Source: Deltaproteobacteria bacterium (lineage in GTDB: Bacteria; Desulfobacterota; DSM-4660; Desulfatiglandales; Desulfatiglandaceae). From it: 64,000 nt of DNA. How positions within the stretch are numbered: the first letter of the stretch is position 1; the number at the start of each line of letters is the position of its first letter. Positions 52,743-59,514 of this stretch are shown piece after piece. The notes under the pieces are model-generated. The model was not told the origin of the DNA, did not search any database, and saw only the letters and a list, made by a program, of their open reading frames with translations. Both the position numbers and the translations under genes were made by a program. The stretch lies in assembly GCA_019307815.1 (NCBI GenBank), contig JAFDIV010000003.1:150765-214764 (forward strand), in the 5' to 3' direction.

Positions 52743-53990
52743 ATGGCACAAGAAGGTAAGAGCTGTGGAATGCATGGATTTCAAGACGAGCACAAACAGC
52801 AGGACATGGAAATAAAAGAAAGGCTGAGTCACATAAGGCACAAGATACTTGTCATGAGTGGAAAGGGCGGTGTGGGCAAGAGCAGCGTGGCTGCCTATCT
52901 CGCTGTAACGTTAGCCAAGAAAGGTTACAAAGTAGGGCTTATGGACGTAGATCTCCACGGGCCTAGTATACCTCGGTTGCTTGGCCTCAAGGGCAGTATT
53001 CAGCCTGGCAGTAAAGAAGGAAAGGCCAAGCCTGTAAGATACATACCCAATTTGGATGTTATTTCCATTGAGCCATTAATGGGCGATAACAAGGACAGGG
53101 CTACCATTTGGAGGGGCCCGCTTAAAATTGGCGTGATCCGCCAATTCATTGCTGATATTGAGTGGGAAGACCTGGACTATCTTATTATTGACTCTCCTCC
53201 AGGAACAGGTGATGAACCATTAACCGTAGCCCAAACCATACCTGATGCTAAGGCCCTTATTGTAACCACTCCGCAGGAGATTTCCCTCGCCGATGTGAGA
53301 AAGTCCATCAATTTTTGCCGAACCGTAAATATGCAAATCCTCGGTATTGTTGAGAACATGAGCGGCTTCAAATGCCCTCACTGTGGAGAAATTATAGAGT
53401 TGTTTAAGGCGCACGGTGGCATGTTAACGGCCAAGCAAGAGGGGCTGCGTTTTCTAGGCAGTTTGCCCCTGGAGGCGGAGGTGGTGCAGAATGGGGATGT
53501 AGGTAGTATGGAAATCTTGGAGAGAGAGGATTCTGCCTTCAAACAAGCCTTTTTTAAAATGGTGGATCTGGTCATAGAGGTATGCGGCCGAGAAAGTACC
53601 GCCAAGATTGCTCAGGCTTCGGGGGGAGCGGAAAAGAAGGCGGCCAAGAAAGACGGTCGATTGCTCGTAGTGCCGGTGTCAGATGGAAGACTATCGCCTC
53701 ATTTCGGGCATTGTGAACAGTTTGCATTTATCGAAGCCGAGGATGGAAAGATAAAGAAGGTGGAGATGAAAACTCCCCCTCAGCATGAACCAGGAGTTAT
53801 ACCCCGTTGGCTTCATGAGGAGGGAGCGGATGTGGTTATTGCCGGAGGTATTGGGGACAGGGCGCAGCAGCTTTTGGAGGAAAAGGGTATTGATGTCATT
53901 GTTGGGGCCCCTGAAAAAAGCCCCGAGGCCTTGGCAGAGATGTACCTGTCCGGGGCATTGATGTCAGGTGAGAACGTGTGTGATCATTAA
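52743..53990 (+). CDS. Mrp/NBP35-type P-loop ATPase fused to a NifX domain
   Basis: A 415-residue fusion. Residues about 30-290 form the Mrp/ApbC ATPase: MSGKGGVGKSSVAA (38-51), MDVDLHGPSIPRLLG, IDSPPGTGDEPLTV and the Fe-S-binding CPHC of the family at about residue 210. Residues about 300-415 are a NifX domain (VPVSDGRLSPHFGHC to NVCDH), near-identical in pattern to the C-domain of the protein at 51280. Mrp proteins carry [4Fe-4S] clusters on a Cys pair and deliver them. The fused NifX module suggests delivery to a NifX-type cluster. Confidence 0.9.
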   Translation: MAQEGKSCGMHGFQDEHKQQDMEIKERLSHIRHKILVMSGKGGVGKSSVAAYLAVTLAKKGYKVGLMDVDLHGPSIPRLLGLKGSIQPGSKEGKAKPVRYIPNLDVISIEPLMGDNKDRATIWRGPLKIGVIRQFIADIEWEDLDYLIIDSPPGTGDEPLTVAQTIPDAKALIVTTPQEISLADVRKSINFCRTVNMQILGIVENMSGFKCPHCGEIIELFKAHGGMLTAKQEGLRFLGSLPLEAEVVQNGDVGSMEILEREDSAFKQAFFKMVDLVIEVCGRESTAKIAQASGGAEKKAAKKDGRLLVVPVSDGRLSPHFGHCEQFAFIEAEDGKIKKVEMKTPPQHEPGVIPRWLHEEGADVVIAGGIGDRAQQLLEEKGIDVIVGAPEKSPEALAEMYLSGALMSGENVCDH

Positions 53991-54062
53991 CAAAGTGCGC
54001 TAAAGCCAGTAGTCGAGTTAACACATTGTATGCATGGCACTAACCAGAGGAGGAGGCTGTGA

Positions 54063-54407
54063 ATGGAAAGGGTAGCGATTATTGGTTGTGGAGCCTACAT
54101 GGATAGTGGATATGGGTGCCCGGGGGAATGGCGGTGTTTGAAGGCGGCGGCCCTGGGAGAAGGCAATTTTGATAGCCCGTGTCAAGTTGTGGCATTTATT
54201 AAATGTGAATGTCCTGGGAGGCCCTTGATCTCCAATTTGGGAATGGCCATGAAATTGTCTGAAATAAAGCCGGACAAAATTTACTTCAGTTCATGTCTTG
54301 CTGGTTCAACGCCTGGATGCCCTTACTTATCCCCAGGTGAGCTGGCCTCTCTTGTTCAAAAGGCAACCGGCATTGAGGTGGTTTTGGGAACGCATGATTA
54401 TCATTGA
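54063..54407 (+). CDS. CGGC domain protein
   Basis: A 114-residue CGGC-family protein. The pattern is RVAIIGCGAYMDSGYGCPGEWRC (residues 3-25), then IKCECPGRP and YFSSCLAG with GCPYLS. Conserved Cys are arranged as in the family, which is thought to bind metal or act in redox. It is the fourth gene of the operon. A GGAGGAGG site precedes the ATG. Confidence 0.8.
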   Translation: MERVAIIGCGAYMDSGYGCPGEWRCLKAAALGEGNFDSPCQVVAFIKCECPGRPLISNLGMAMKLSEIKPDKIYFSSCLAGSTPGCPYLSPGELASLVQKATGIEVVLGTHDYH

Positions 54408-54499
54408 GCCCAGGCATTCGGGGCATCCAATTTCCGAGTGTATGGGATTTTTTAGGATAGAAGATATTTACTGTGATAACAAAACAAGGAGGTAAGTAA

Positions 54500-54688
54500 A
54501 TGGCACAGAGAGGAAGAGGTATGGGTAGTGGGGGAGGCGGAGGCCGTGGTATGGGCGGTGGACGCGGCATGGGCCCAGGGGGCAATTGTGTCTGCCCTAA
54601 CTGTGGAGAAAAGGTGCCACATGAGAGAGGGGTGCCTTGCTTTGAAGTAAAGTGCCCAAAGTGCGGAACGTCAATGACACGGGAGTAG
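54500..54688 (+). CDS. Gly-rich small zinc ribbon protein
   Basis: A 62-residue protein. Residues about 1-28 are almost only Gly, Met and Arg (GRGMGSGGGGGRGMGGGRGMG); residues 29-62 are a zinc ribbon (CVCPNCGEKVP and CPKCGTSMTRE). The Gly/Met stretch resembles the linker of the protein at 51280, so a shared metal-handling or assembly role is possible. A ribosome site AAGGAGG lies nine bases upstream. Confidence 0.75.
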   Translation: MAQRGRGMGSGGGGGRGMGGGRGMGPGGNCVCPNCGEKVPHERGVPCFEVKCPKCGTSMTRE

Positions 54689-54807
54689 TAAGTGGGGCGC
54701 TGTCTTTGAAGATTAATGATTTGTTCGAATGTCGTTTCCGAGTTGTGAGGGATTTGAGGAAAATGTGGCGCAAGGAATAAACTGTGTCAGGAGGAAGAAA
54801 AGATTGT

Positions 54808-55275
54808 ATGGGTAATGAGCTAGATGACTTTGTGAATGAGTTACAAGAACAGATCTACGAGGAGACCAGAAACGCCTACGGTGAATTGGCATTTGAGCGA
54901 TGGTTGCATATGCGATTTATGGGTTCCATGGAAAACCCTGACGGTTATGCTAGGGTAACAGGAAAATGTGGGGATACCATGGAAATCTTTTTGAGATTTG
55001 AAGATGATCGAGTAAAGGATGCTTCCTTTCTTACCGATGGATGCGGCTCCAGCGCCGTATGTGGTTCCTTTGCAGCGGAGATGGCCATTGGAAAAACGCC
55101 TGATGAACTTATTGAGATAACAGGGGATACGATTTTAGAAAAGCTGGGAGGATTGCCCAAGGAAGAAGAACACTGTGCTTTTCTGGCAGGAGAGACACTC
55201 CAGGAGGCACTAAGCGATTACATGATAAAAAAAGGAAATAGGAAATGGAGCATGACCTGTGATGGTAAGGAGTGA
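54808..55275 (+). CDS. IscU/NifU-like Fe-S scaffold protein
   Basis: A 155-residue protein with a NifU-N/IscU core: GYARVTGKCGDTMEIFLRF (about residues 43-61), then FLTDGCGSSAVCGSFAAEMAIGKTPDELI with two of the three scaffold Cys, and HCAFLAGETLQEAL carrying the third. It should assemble an Fe-S cluster. The N-terminal 35 residues are extra to IscU. ATG 54808 was chosen; GTG 54784 is possible but AGGAGG lies within that stretch. Confidence 0.8.
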   Translation: MGNELDDFVNELQEQIYEETRNAYGELAFERWLHMRFMGSMENPDGYARVTGKCGDTMEIFLRFEDDRVKDASFLTDGCGSSAVCGSFAAEMAIGKTPDELIEITGDTILEKLGGLPKEEEHCAFLAGETLQEALSDYMIKKGNRKWSMTCDGKE

Positions 55276-55310
55276 GGTGGCAGGACACTGGAGTTGCTTA
55301 GGAGCTGGTT

Positions 55311-56153
55311 ATGATTATTAGTGTGGCAAGTGGAAAGGGTGGGACAGGGAAGACAACGGTTGCGACAAATCTGGCGGTTTCTCTGGGCGGCAATATACAA
55401 TTTTTGGATTGTGACGTGGAGGAACCCAATGCCCATCTTTTCCTTGATCCAGATATCCAAGAGGTAAAAACCATTACCACGCCTGTCCCCCAGGTAGATG
55501 AGGAAAAATGCACCCTATGTGGCAAGTGTGCGGAAATATGTCAATTCAAGGCCATTGTGGTGATTGGAGAGACGGTTTTGGCGTTTCATGAATTGTGCCA
55601 TAGCTGTGGAGGGTGCATGGAGGTATGCCCAGAGAAGGCGATCAGCGAGGTAGGCCGGGAACTGGGCCTCATTGAAAAGGGATACAGAGACGGCTTGCAG
55701 TTTGTGCACGGGCGCCTGAGGGTGGGAGAGGCCATGAGCCCTCCTTTAATAAGGCAAGTTCGAACTTATCAGGACAGTAACAGAGTAACAATTATTGACG
55801 CCCCTCCTGGGACTTCATGCCCGGTTATTGCTGCAATGAAAGGGGCTGATTTTGTTTTGCTGGTTACTGAGCCTACTCCCTTTGGGCTCCATGATCTCAA
55901 ACTGGCAGTAGGTGCAGTAAGGGTATTGGGAATCCCTTCTGGATTGGTGATTAATCGGTCTGACCTGGGAGATGAAAAGGTGAAGCAGTACGCCGAACAG
56001 GAGGGGATACCTGTTTTACTTGAAATTCCTTTTGATCGAAAAATTGCGGAATCCTACTCTAGAGGAGAACTGATTGTAGAAGTGATGCCGGAGTGGAAGG
56101 AAAGGTTTGTGGATCTCTATAATCGTATAGAAGGGATTGTGAAAGGGAACTGA
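55311..56153 (+). CDS. MinD-type P-loop ATPase with 2x[4Fe-4S] ferredoxin insert (first copy)
   Basis: A 280-residue MinD/ParA-class ATPase of the ORP type: SGKGGTGKTTVATNL (residues 6-20), an inserted ferredoxin with CTLCGKCAEIC (about 65-75) and CHSCGGCMEVCPEKA, and DAPPGTSCPVIAAMKGAD carrying a metal-like Cys near the switch. In Desulfovibrio, two such ATPases are part of the ORP complex. The next gene is a paralogue, six bases away. Confidence 0.9.
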   Translation: MIISVASGKGGTGKTTVATNLAVSLGGNIQFLDCDVEEPNAHLFLDPDIQEVKTITTPVPQVDEEKCTLCGKCAEICQFKAIVVIGETVLAFHELCHSCGGCMEVCPEKAISEVGRELGLIEKGYRDGLQFVHGRLRVGEAMSPPLIRQVRTYQDSNRVTIIDAPPGTSCPVIAAMKGADFVLLVTEPTPFGLHDLKLAVGAVRVLGIPSGLVINRSDLGDEKVKQYAEQEGIPVLLEIPFDRKIAESYSRGELIVEVMPEWKERFVDLYNRIEGIVKGN

Positions 56154-56159
56154 ACAGTT

Positions 56160-57053
56160 ATGAAGGAATTGGTTATTATCAGTGGTAAGGGCGGCACGGG
56201 TAAGACAACCTTGGTTGCGGCGTTTGCAGTGCTTGCAGAGGGTAAAGTGCTTTGCGATGCAGATGTGGATGCAGCAGACCTCCATCTTATCATGGACCCT
56301 GCGGTTCAAGAGCGACATGACTTTACGGGCGGGCATACGGCTGTTATCAATTCAGACAAATGCACGCAATGTGAGCTTTGTCGAGATCTCTGTAGGTGGG
56401 ATGCAATCAGCGAAGACTTTGTGGTGGACTCTATTGAATGCGAAGGCTGTGGTGTATGTTACTACTTTTGCCCAGAGAAGGCCATAGATTTTCCTGAAAA
56501 TACATGCGGGCAATGGTTTATATCAAATACGCGATTTGGCCCTATGGTTCACGCAAGTCTCGGCATAGCAGAGGAGAATTCGGGTAAATTGGTTACATTG
56601 GTCAGGCAGGAAGCCAAAAAGCTTGCGGAAAAGAATCAACTGAATCTGATCCTAACAGACGGCCCTCCTGGTGTGGGGTGTCCGGTCATCGCTTCTATTG
56701 GAGGGGCGACGGCAGTGTTAATCGTTGCTGAACCCACTGTGTCAGGAAAGCATGATATGGAAAGAGTTGTTCAACTTGCCTCCCACTTTAGGGTGCCTTG
56801 TCTTCTGTGTATCAATAAATATGATTTAAACCTTGCGGAGACCGAAGCATTAGAGGCCTTGGCAGAATCCAAGGGGGTTGGCATTGTTGGCAAAATTCCC
56901 TTTGACCCCACGTTTACAAAGGCAATGGTGCAAGGGAAGACCATCCTGGAATTTGATGGCGGTGCTCTTGGGACAGAGGCGGTTCTTACGGTGTGGTCGA
57001 ATCTATCCGAGGCCTTGAAGATGTGGAAGCCCCTCCCTCATAGTGCAAATTGA
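56160..57053 (+). CDS. MinD-type P-loop ATPase with 2x[4Fe-4S] ferredoxin insert (second copy)
   Basis: A 297-residue paralogue of the preceding ATPase with SGKGGTGKTTLVAAF (residues 8-22), ferredoxin motifs CTQCELCRDLC (about 63-73) and CEGCGVCYYFCPEKA, and DGPPGVGCPVIASIGGA. The two could form a heterodimer that moves clusters with ATP. The C-terminus is longer by about 15 residues than in the first copy. Confidence 0.9.
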   Translation: MKELVIISGKGGTGKTTLVAAFAVLAEGKVLCDADVDAADLHLIMDPAVQERHDFTGGHTAVINSDKCTQCELCRDLCRWDAISEDFVVDSIECEGCGVCYYFCPEKAIDFPENTCGQWFISNTRFGPMVHASLGIAEENSGKLVTLVRQEAKKLAEKNQLNLILTDGPPGVGCPVIASIGGATAVLIVAEPTVSGKHDMERVVQLASHFRVPCLLCINKYDLNLAETEALEALAESKGVGIVGKIPFDPTFTKAMVQGKTILEFDGGALGTEAVLTVWSNLSEALKMWKPLPHSAN

Positions 57054-57111
57054 GGAACGATCTGTTTTTTAGTTGGATAATGATCAAAAAATGTGGAAAG
57101 GAGGAGACTTC

Positions 57112-57393
57112 ATGGCTGTTAATTATCCAAAGCTTGGAGACAAGGTTGTGGCAAAGGTAGTGGACATGCAAGGAGATTGCACTATAGGGATGAAGCCCGG
57201 GGATGAGTTTGAATTGAGCTTGCACAAATGTGGCGAGTTTTGTGGGTATTTTTATCATAATATTCACAATTGGATTACCATGCTCCAGTTTGGAGGGGAC
57301 TCTCCTCTTGGTGATAATCCTGATGTCATGATTTGGGAGTGCCCCAATTCAAACAATCGAGTTAAGATTGAGCTTAAAAGAGTCAAGGAATAG
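57112..57393 (+). CDS. TIGR04076-family protein
   Basis: A 93-residue protein. DKVVAKVVDMQGDCTIGMKPGDEFEL (residues 8-33) followed by CGEFCGYFYHNIHNWITMLQFGG is the TIGR04076 pattern; Cys recur in WECPNSNN. Small Cys-containing proteins of this family occur with Fe-S and molybdopterin genes but have no known function. ATG 57112 follows AAAGGAGGAG; the earlier ATG at 57073 lacks a ribosome site. Confidence 0.75.
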   Translation: MAVNYPKLGDKVVAKVVDMQGDCTIGMKPGDEFELSLHKCGEFCGYFYHNIHNWITMLQFGGDSPLGDNPDVMIWECPNSNNRVKIELKRVKE

Positions 57394-57429
57394 GGGGGTG
57401 ATCTAGGAACCTAAGAAAGGAGGTGCACC

Positions 57430-57786
57430 ATGAGTAAGTTCTTGTTTGTATTGACACGAGGCCTGGAGGATCCTACCCGTGTTACCCGTGCACTGCAGCT
57501 TGCAAAGGTGGCAAAAGAGCAAGGCAATGAAGTGAATCTGTTTTTTACTGATGATGCCGTTGTTTTGGCCAAACCCGGCATGGTGGATCAGATAAAGGCC
57601 CCCACGGGTGATGAGGCCAAGACATATTTTGAGTATTTGGTGGAAAATCAGGTCCCCATTTATGTGTGAATCCCGTGTGCCAAGAATCGCCAGGTTGGCG
57701 AGGCTGATGTGGTGAATACTGCGACGTTTGCAGGTGCCCCTGATCTCATTTCCATGTCCAAGGATGCAACCGTATTTACATTTTAA
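57430..57786 (+). CDS. DsrE-family protein with in-frame TGA (candidate selenoprotein)
   Basis: A DsrE-like protein that reads 79 residues to an in-frame TGA at 57667-57669 and then, in the same frame, 38 more residues (IPCAKNRQVGEADVVNTAT and on, ending MSKDATVFTF) to a TAA at 57784-57786. Total 118 residues is the usual length of these single-domain proteins. In the family the position of the TGA is normally Cys of a CxxC (YVCxPC), so the TGA would read as selenocysteine U80 in UxxC with Cys83 kept. A hairpin at 57687-57701 could be the SECIS. Normal DsrE proteins move sulfane sulfur. If the TGA is a true stop, this is a truncated gene. Confidence 0.75.
57687..57701 (+). promoter_or_regulatory. 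Candidate bacterial SECIS hairpin
   Basis: A small hairpin TCGCC-AGGTT-GGCGA: five perfect pairs (a sixth A-T pair is possible, leaving a GGU loop at 57693-57695). The apical GGU lies about 23 bases after the in-frame TGA, within the range of known bacterial SECIS elements, which usually show a G-U in a small loop. GCC (57679-57681) and GGC (57702-57704) can extend the stem across a bulge. Confidence 0.5.
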
Positions 57787-57961
57787 CCCCCCTTCTAAGG
57801 AAAGGCCAAAGGGCTGTTAAAAACGCTATGCCCGGATCTATTTATTAAAGAAAAGAAGCCAACAGGAAAGGAGGTGAGATATAATTCAGTAAGCGTCAGG
57901 TATTGGGAGACGCTAAAGGGGATGTGTTTTGTTGGCGCTAATCTTATAGCGGGGGCAAACT

Positions 57962-59005
57962 ATGAAAGAGATAGACCGAAGAGAATTTATGAAGGCAATG
58001 GCAATAGGGGGAGCCGTCCTAGGGCTGGGTGGTATTGTCTTTCACGAACCCATGGAGGCTATGGCAAGCGGCAAGTATGACATCGGCCAATGTAAAAGCG
58101 TCCGTGTGAGGTGTATCTCAGAGTTGGGATGGTATGATAGCAAGAAACTTATCGGTCAAATGAAGGCTGCAGGAGGACCTAAGACAAATCAGTGGGTCAT
58201 TCCATGGGACCCTAATAACGCCGCGGGAAGTTGTTCCTTAATCGATATTGAGACCCTAGATGGTCGCCATCACAAGTTCCTGCTGGACACAGGTTGGAAT
58301 CGTGATTATATGGATGAGTGCTTCAAGCGCGAAGGTATAGATAGGATGCTCAAAACAGGGGAGATTGAATTTCTTTTCATCAGCCATGAGCATCTGGATC
58401 ATTTCTGGGGCCTTGAAACAGTTCTCAAGTACAATCCAGAAATCAAGATCATTATTCCCAGTACTTTTTATCCAGAAGGAATGCACTTCCTACGAGGAGC
58501 CGAATTTATCACCCCCAGTGCCAGAAATCGCATCCCACACAGGGGGAAGTTGGTACAACTTAAGCCGGGAACAATAAACAAACTGTACAACGGATGTGCT
58601 GGAGTCGTCTTTGATCTTCCTATTGTGATTCGTGTCAGGGGCGAGCAGTCTCTCTATTTCAATGTGAAAGACAAAGGCATTGTTTGTGTCACTGGATGTT
58701 GTCATCAAGGTATTTTGACCTTCGCAGACTTTGCGCAACAAAAACTGGCTGGTGGTGACAAGATGTACGGCGTATACGGAGGACTTCACATTGCCCCGTT
58801 TGGGCCCATTAAACCTGAACGCGCTCATCTGATAACGGGAATGGCAAAATATAATTTCCAGAAAGTGGCATGTAATCACTGTACAGGTCTGGCGGCTGTA
58901 AAAAAGATGATTGAACTTGGCTATCCTGTTGTAAAAGGTAGTGGACGGTATACATCTGTGAGTAAACTCTATGTGGGAGCGGGCGATGAGGTGTTGTTTG
59001 GCTAG
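57962..59005 (+). CDS. Tat-exported metallo-beta-lactamase-fold protein
   Basis: A 347-residue protein. The N-terminus DRREFMKAMAIGGAVLGLGG is a Tat-type signal (RREFMK). The metal site motif SHEHLDHFWG (about residues 140-149) is HxHxDH, and TGCCHQGILTF and YGGLHIAPFG give the remaining ligands; the Cys pair in the GCCHQG block is unusual. The outline is of the MBL branch related to methanopterin-pathway phosphohydrolases and arylsulfatase-like proteins. As the last gene of the operon it may act in the periplasm on a sulfur or phosphate ester; inference only. Confidence 0.82.
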   Translation: MKEIDRREFMKAMAIGGAVLGLGGIVFHEPMEAMASGKYDIGQCKSVRVRCISELGWYDSKKLIGQMKAAGGPKTNQWVIPWDPNNAAGSCSLIDIETLDGRHHKFLLDTGWNRDYMDECFKREGIDRMLKTGEIEFLFISHEHLDHFWGLETVLKYNPEIKIIIPSTFYPEGMHFLRGAEFITPSARNRIPHRGKLVQLKPGTINKLYNGCAGVVFDLPIVIRVRGEQSLYFNVKDKGIVCVTGCCHQGILTFADFAQQKLAGGDKMYGVYGGLHIAPFGPIKPERAHLITGMAKYNFQKVACNHCTGLAAVKKMIELGYPVVKGSGRYTSVSKLYVGAGDEVLFG

Positions 59006-59058
59006 TTTTTCTTCTTGGTATGGTAATAAGCGATTGTAGGTGCTAAGTAGTGAGAAGC

Positions 59059-59100
59059 GAGGAGGTCCCTTAGACAAAAAGGGGCCTCCTCTATTTTTTC
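59059..59100 (+). terminator. Intrinsic terminator of the ORP-like operon
   Basis: Eleven pairs with one G-U (59059-59069 with 59081-59091), an 11-base loop, then TATTTTTTC. It lies 53 bases after the MBL gene and closes the operon starting at the 51166 promoter. Confidence 0.85.
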
Positions 59101-59184
59101 AGAATAGGACAGCAATAGGTATAAGCCTTTAACATAGGAAATTTGACCTTTTTCACAGGACAGACAAAACACCGAGGTTAACAA

Positions 59185-59514
59185 ATGGATGATAGGATTC
59201 AACTTGTTATAGGAATTTCGGCACTTCTGTGTACTGCGTGGATTATCCAGCAGGCAAATGTTTGGCGGATCAAGCGGACCTGCCGCAAGATCATTGAAGA
59301 GCTTAGGCAAAGTAGTGCGGTTGATCCATCCTCGGCTGTTAAGCTTCCCTATTCAAAGCGGAGTTTTTTTATGGTAGGGGTAAGAGATTATCGACCCAGG
59401 GCCTTGGAGCTTTTGGTTTCAGCCAATATAATTGGTCGAACCGAAGAAGGGGGATATTTTCTGGCAGGTCAGGAGAAGGCAACCAGTAATGCTAAGGCGG
59501 TGGAAGGTATTTAA
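59185..59514 (+). CDS. Small membrane-anchored hypothetical protein
   Basis: A 109-residue protein with one N-terminal membrane helix (QLVIGISALLCTAWIIQQA) and a cytoplasmic part (YSKRSFFMVGVRDYRPRALELLVSANIIGRTEEGGYFLAG) that looks like a winged-helix-like or small alpha/beta segment. Its 3' end overlaps the multiheme cytochrome gene by 26 bases, so the two are coupled. I do not recognise it. Confidence 0.65.
   Translation: MDDRIQLVIGISALLCTAWIIQQANVWRIKRTCRKIIEELRQSSAVDPSSAVKLPYSKRSFFMVGVRDYRPRALELLVSANIIGRTEEGGYFLAGQEKATSNAKAVEGI

Noticed and set aside
54035..54050. TGGCAC before the CGGC gene as another sigma-54 promoter
   Set aside because: The position 10 bases after GG reads AG, not GC, so the invariant -12 dinucleotide is missing.
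54405..54407. TGA at the end of the CGGC gene as a second selenocysteine codon
   Set aside because: The protein already has full family length and the sequence after the TGA does not look coding.
57874..58080. Small open frame with a good ribosome site (AAAGGAGG near 57871) before the MBL gene
   Set aside because: The downstream part overlaps the MBL gene in another frame and has no coding character; the ribosome site may be a relic.
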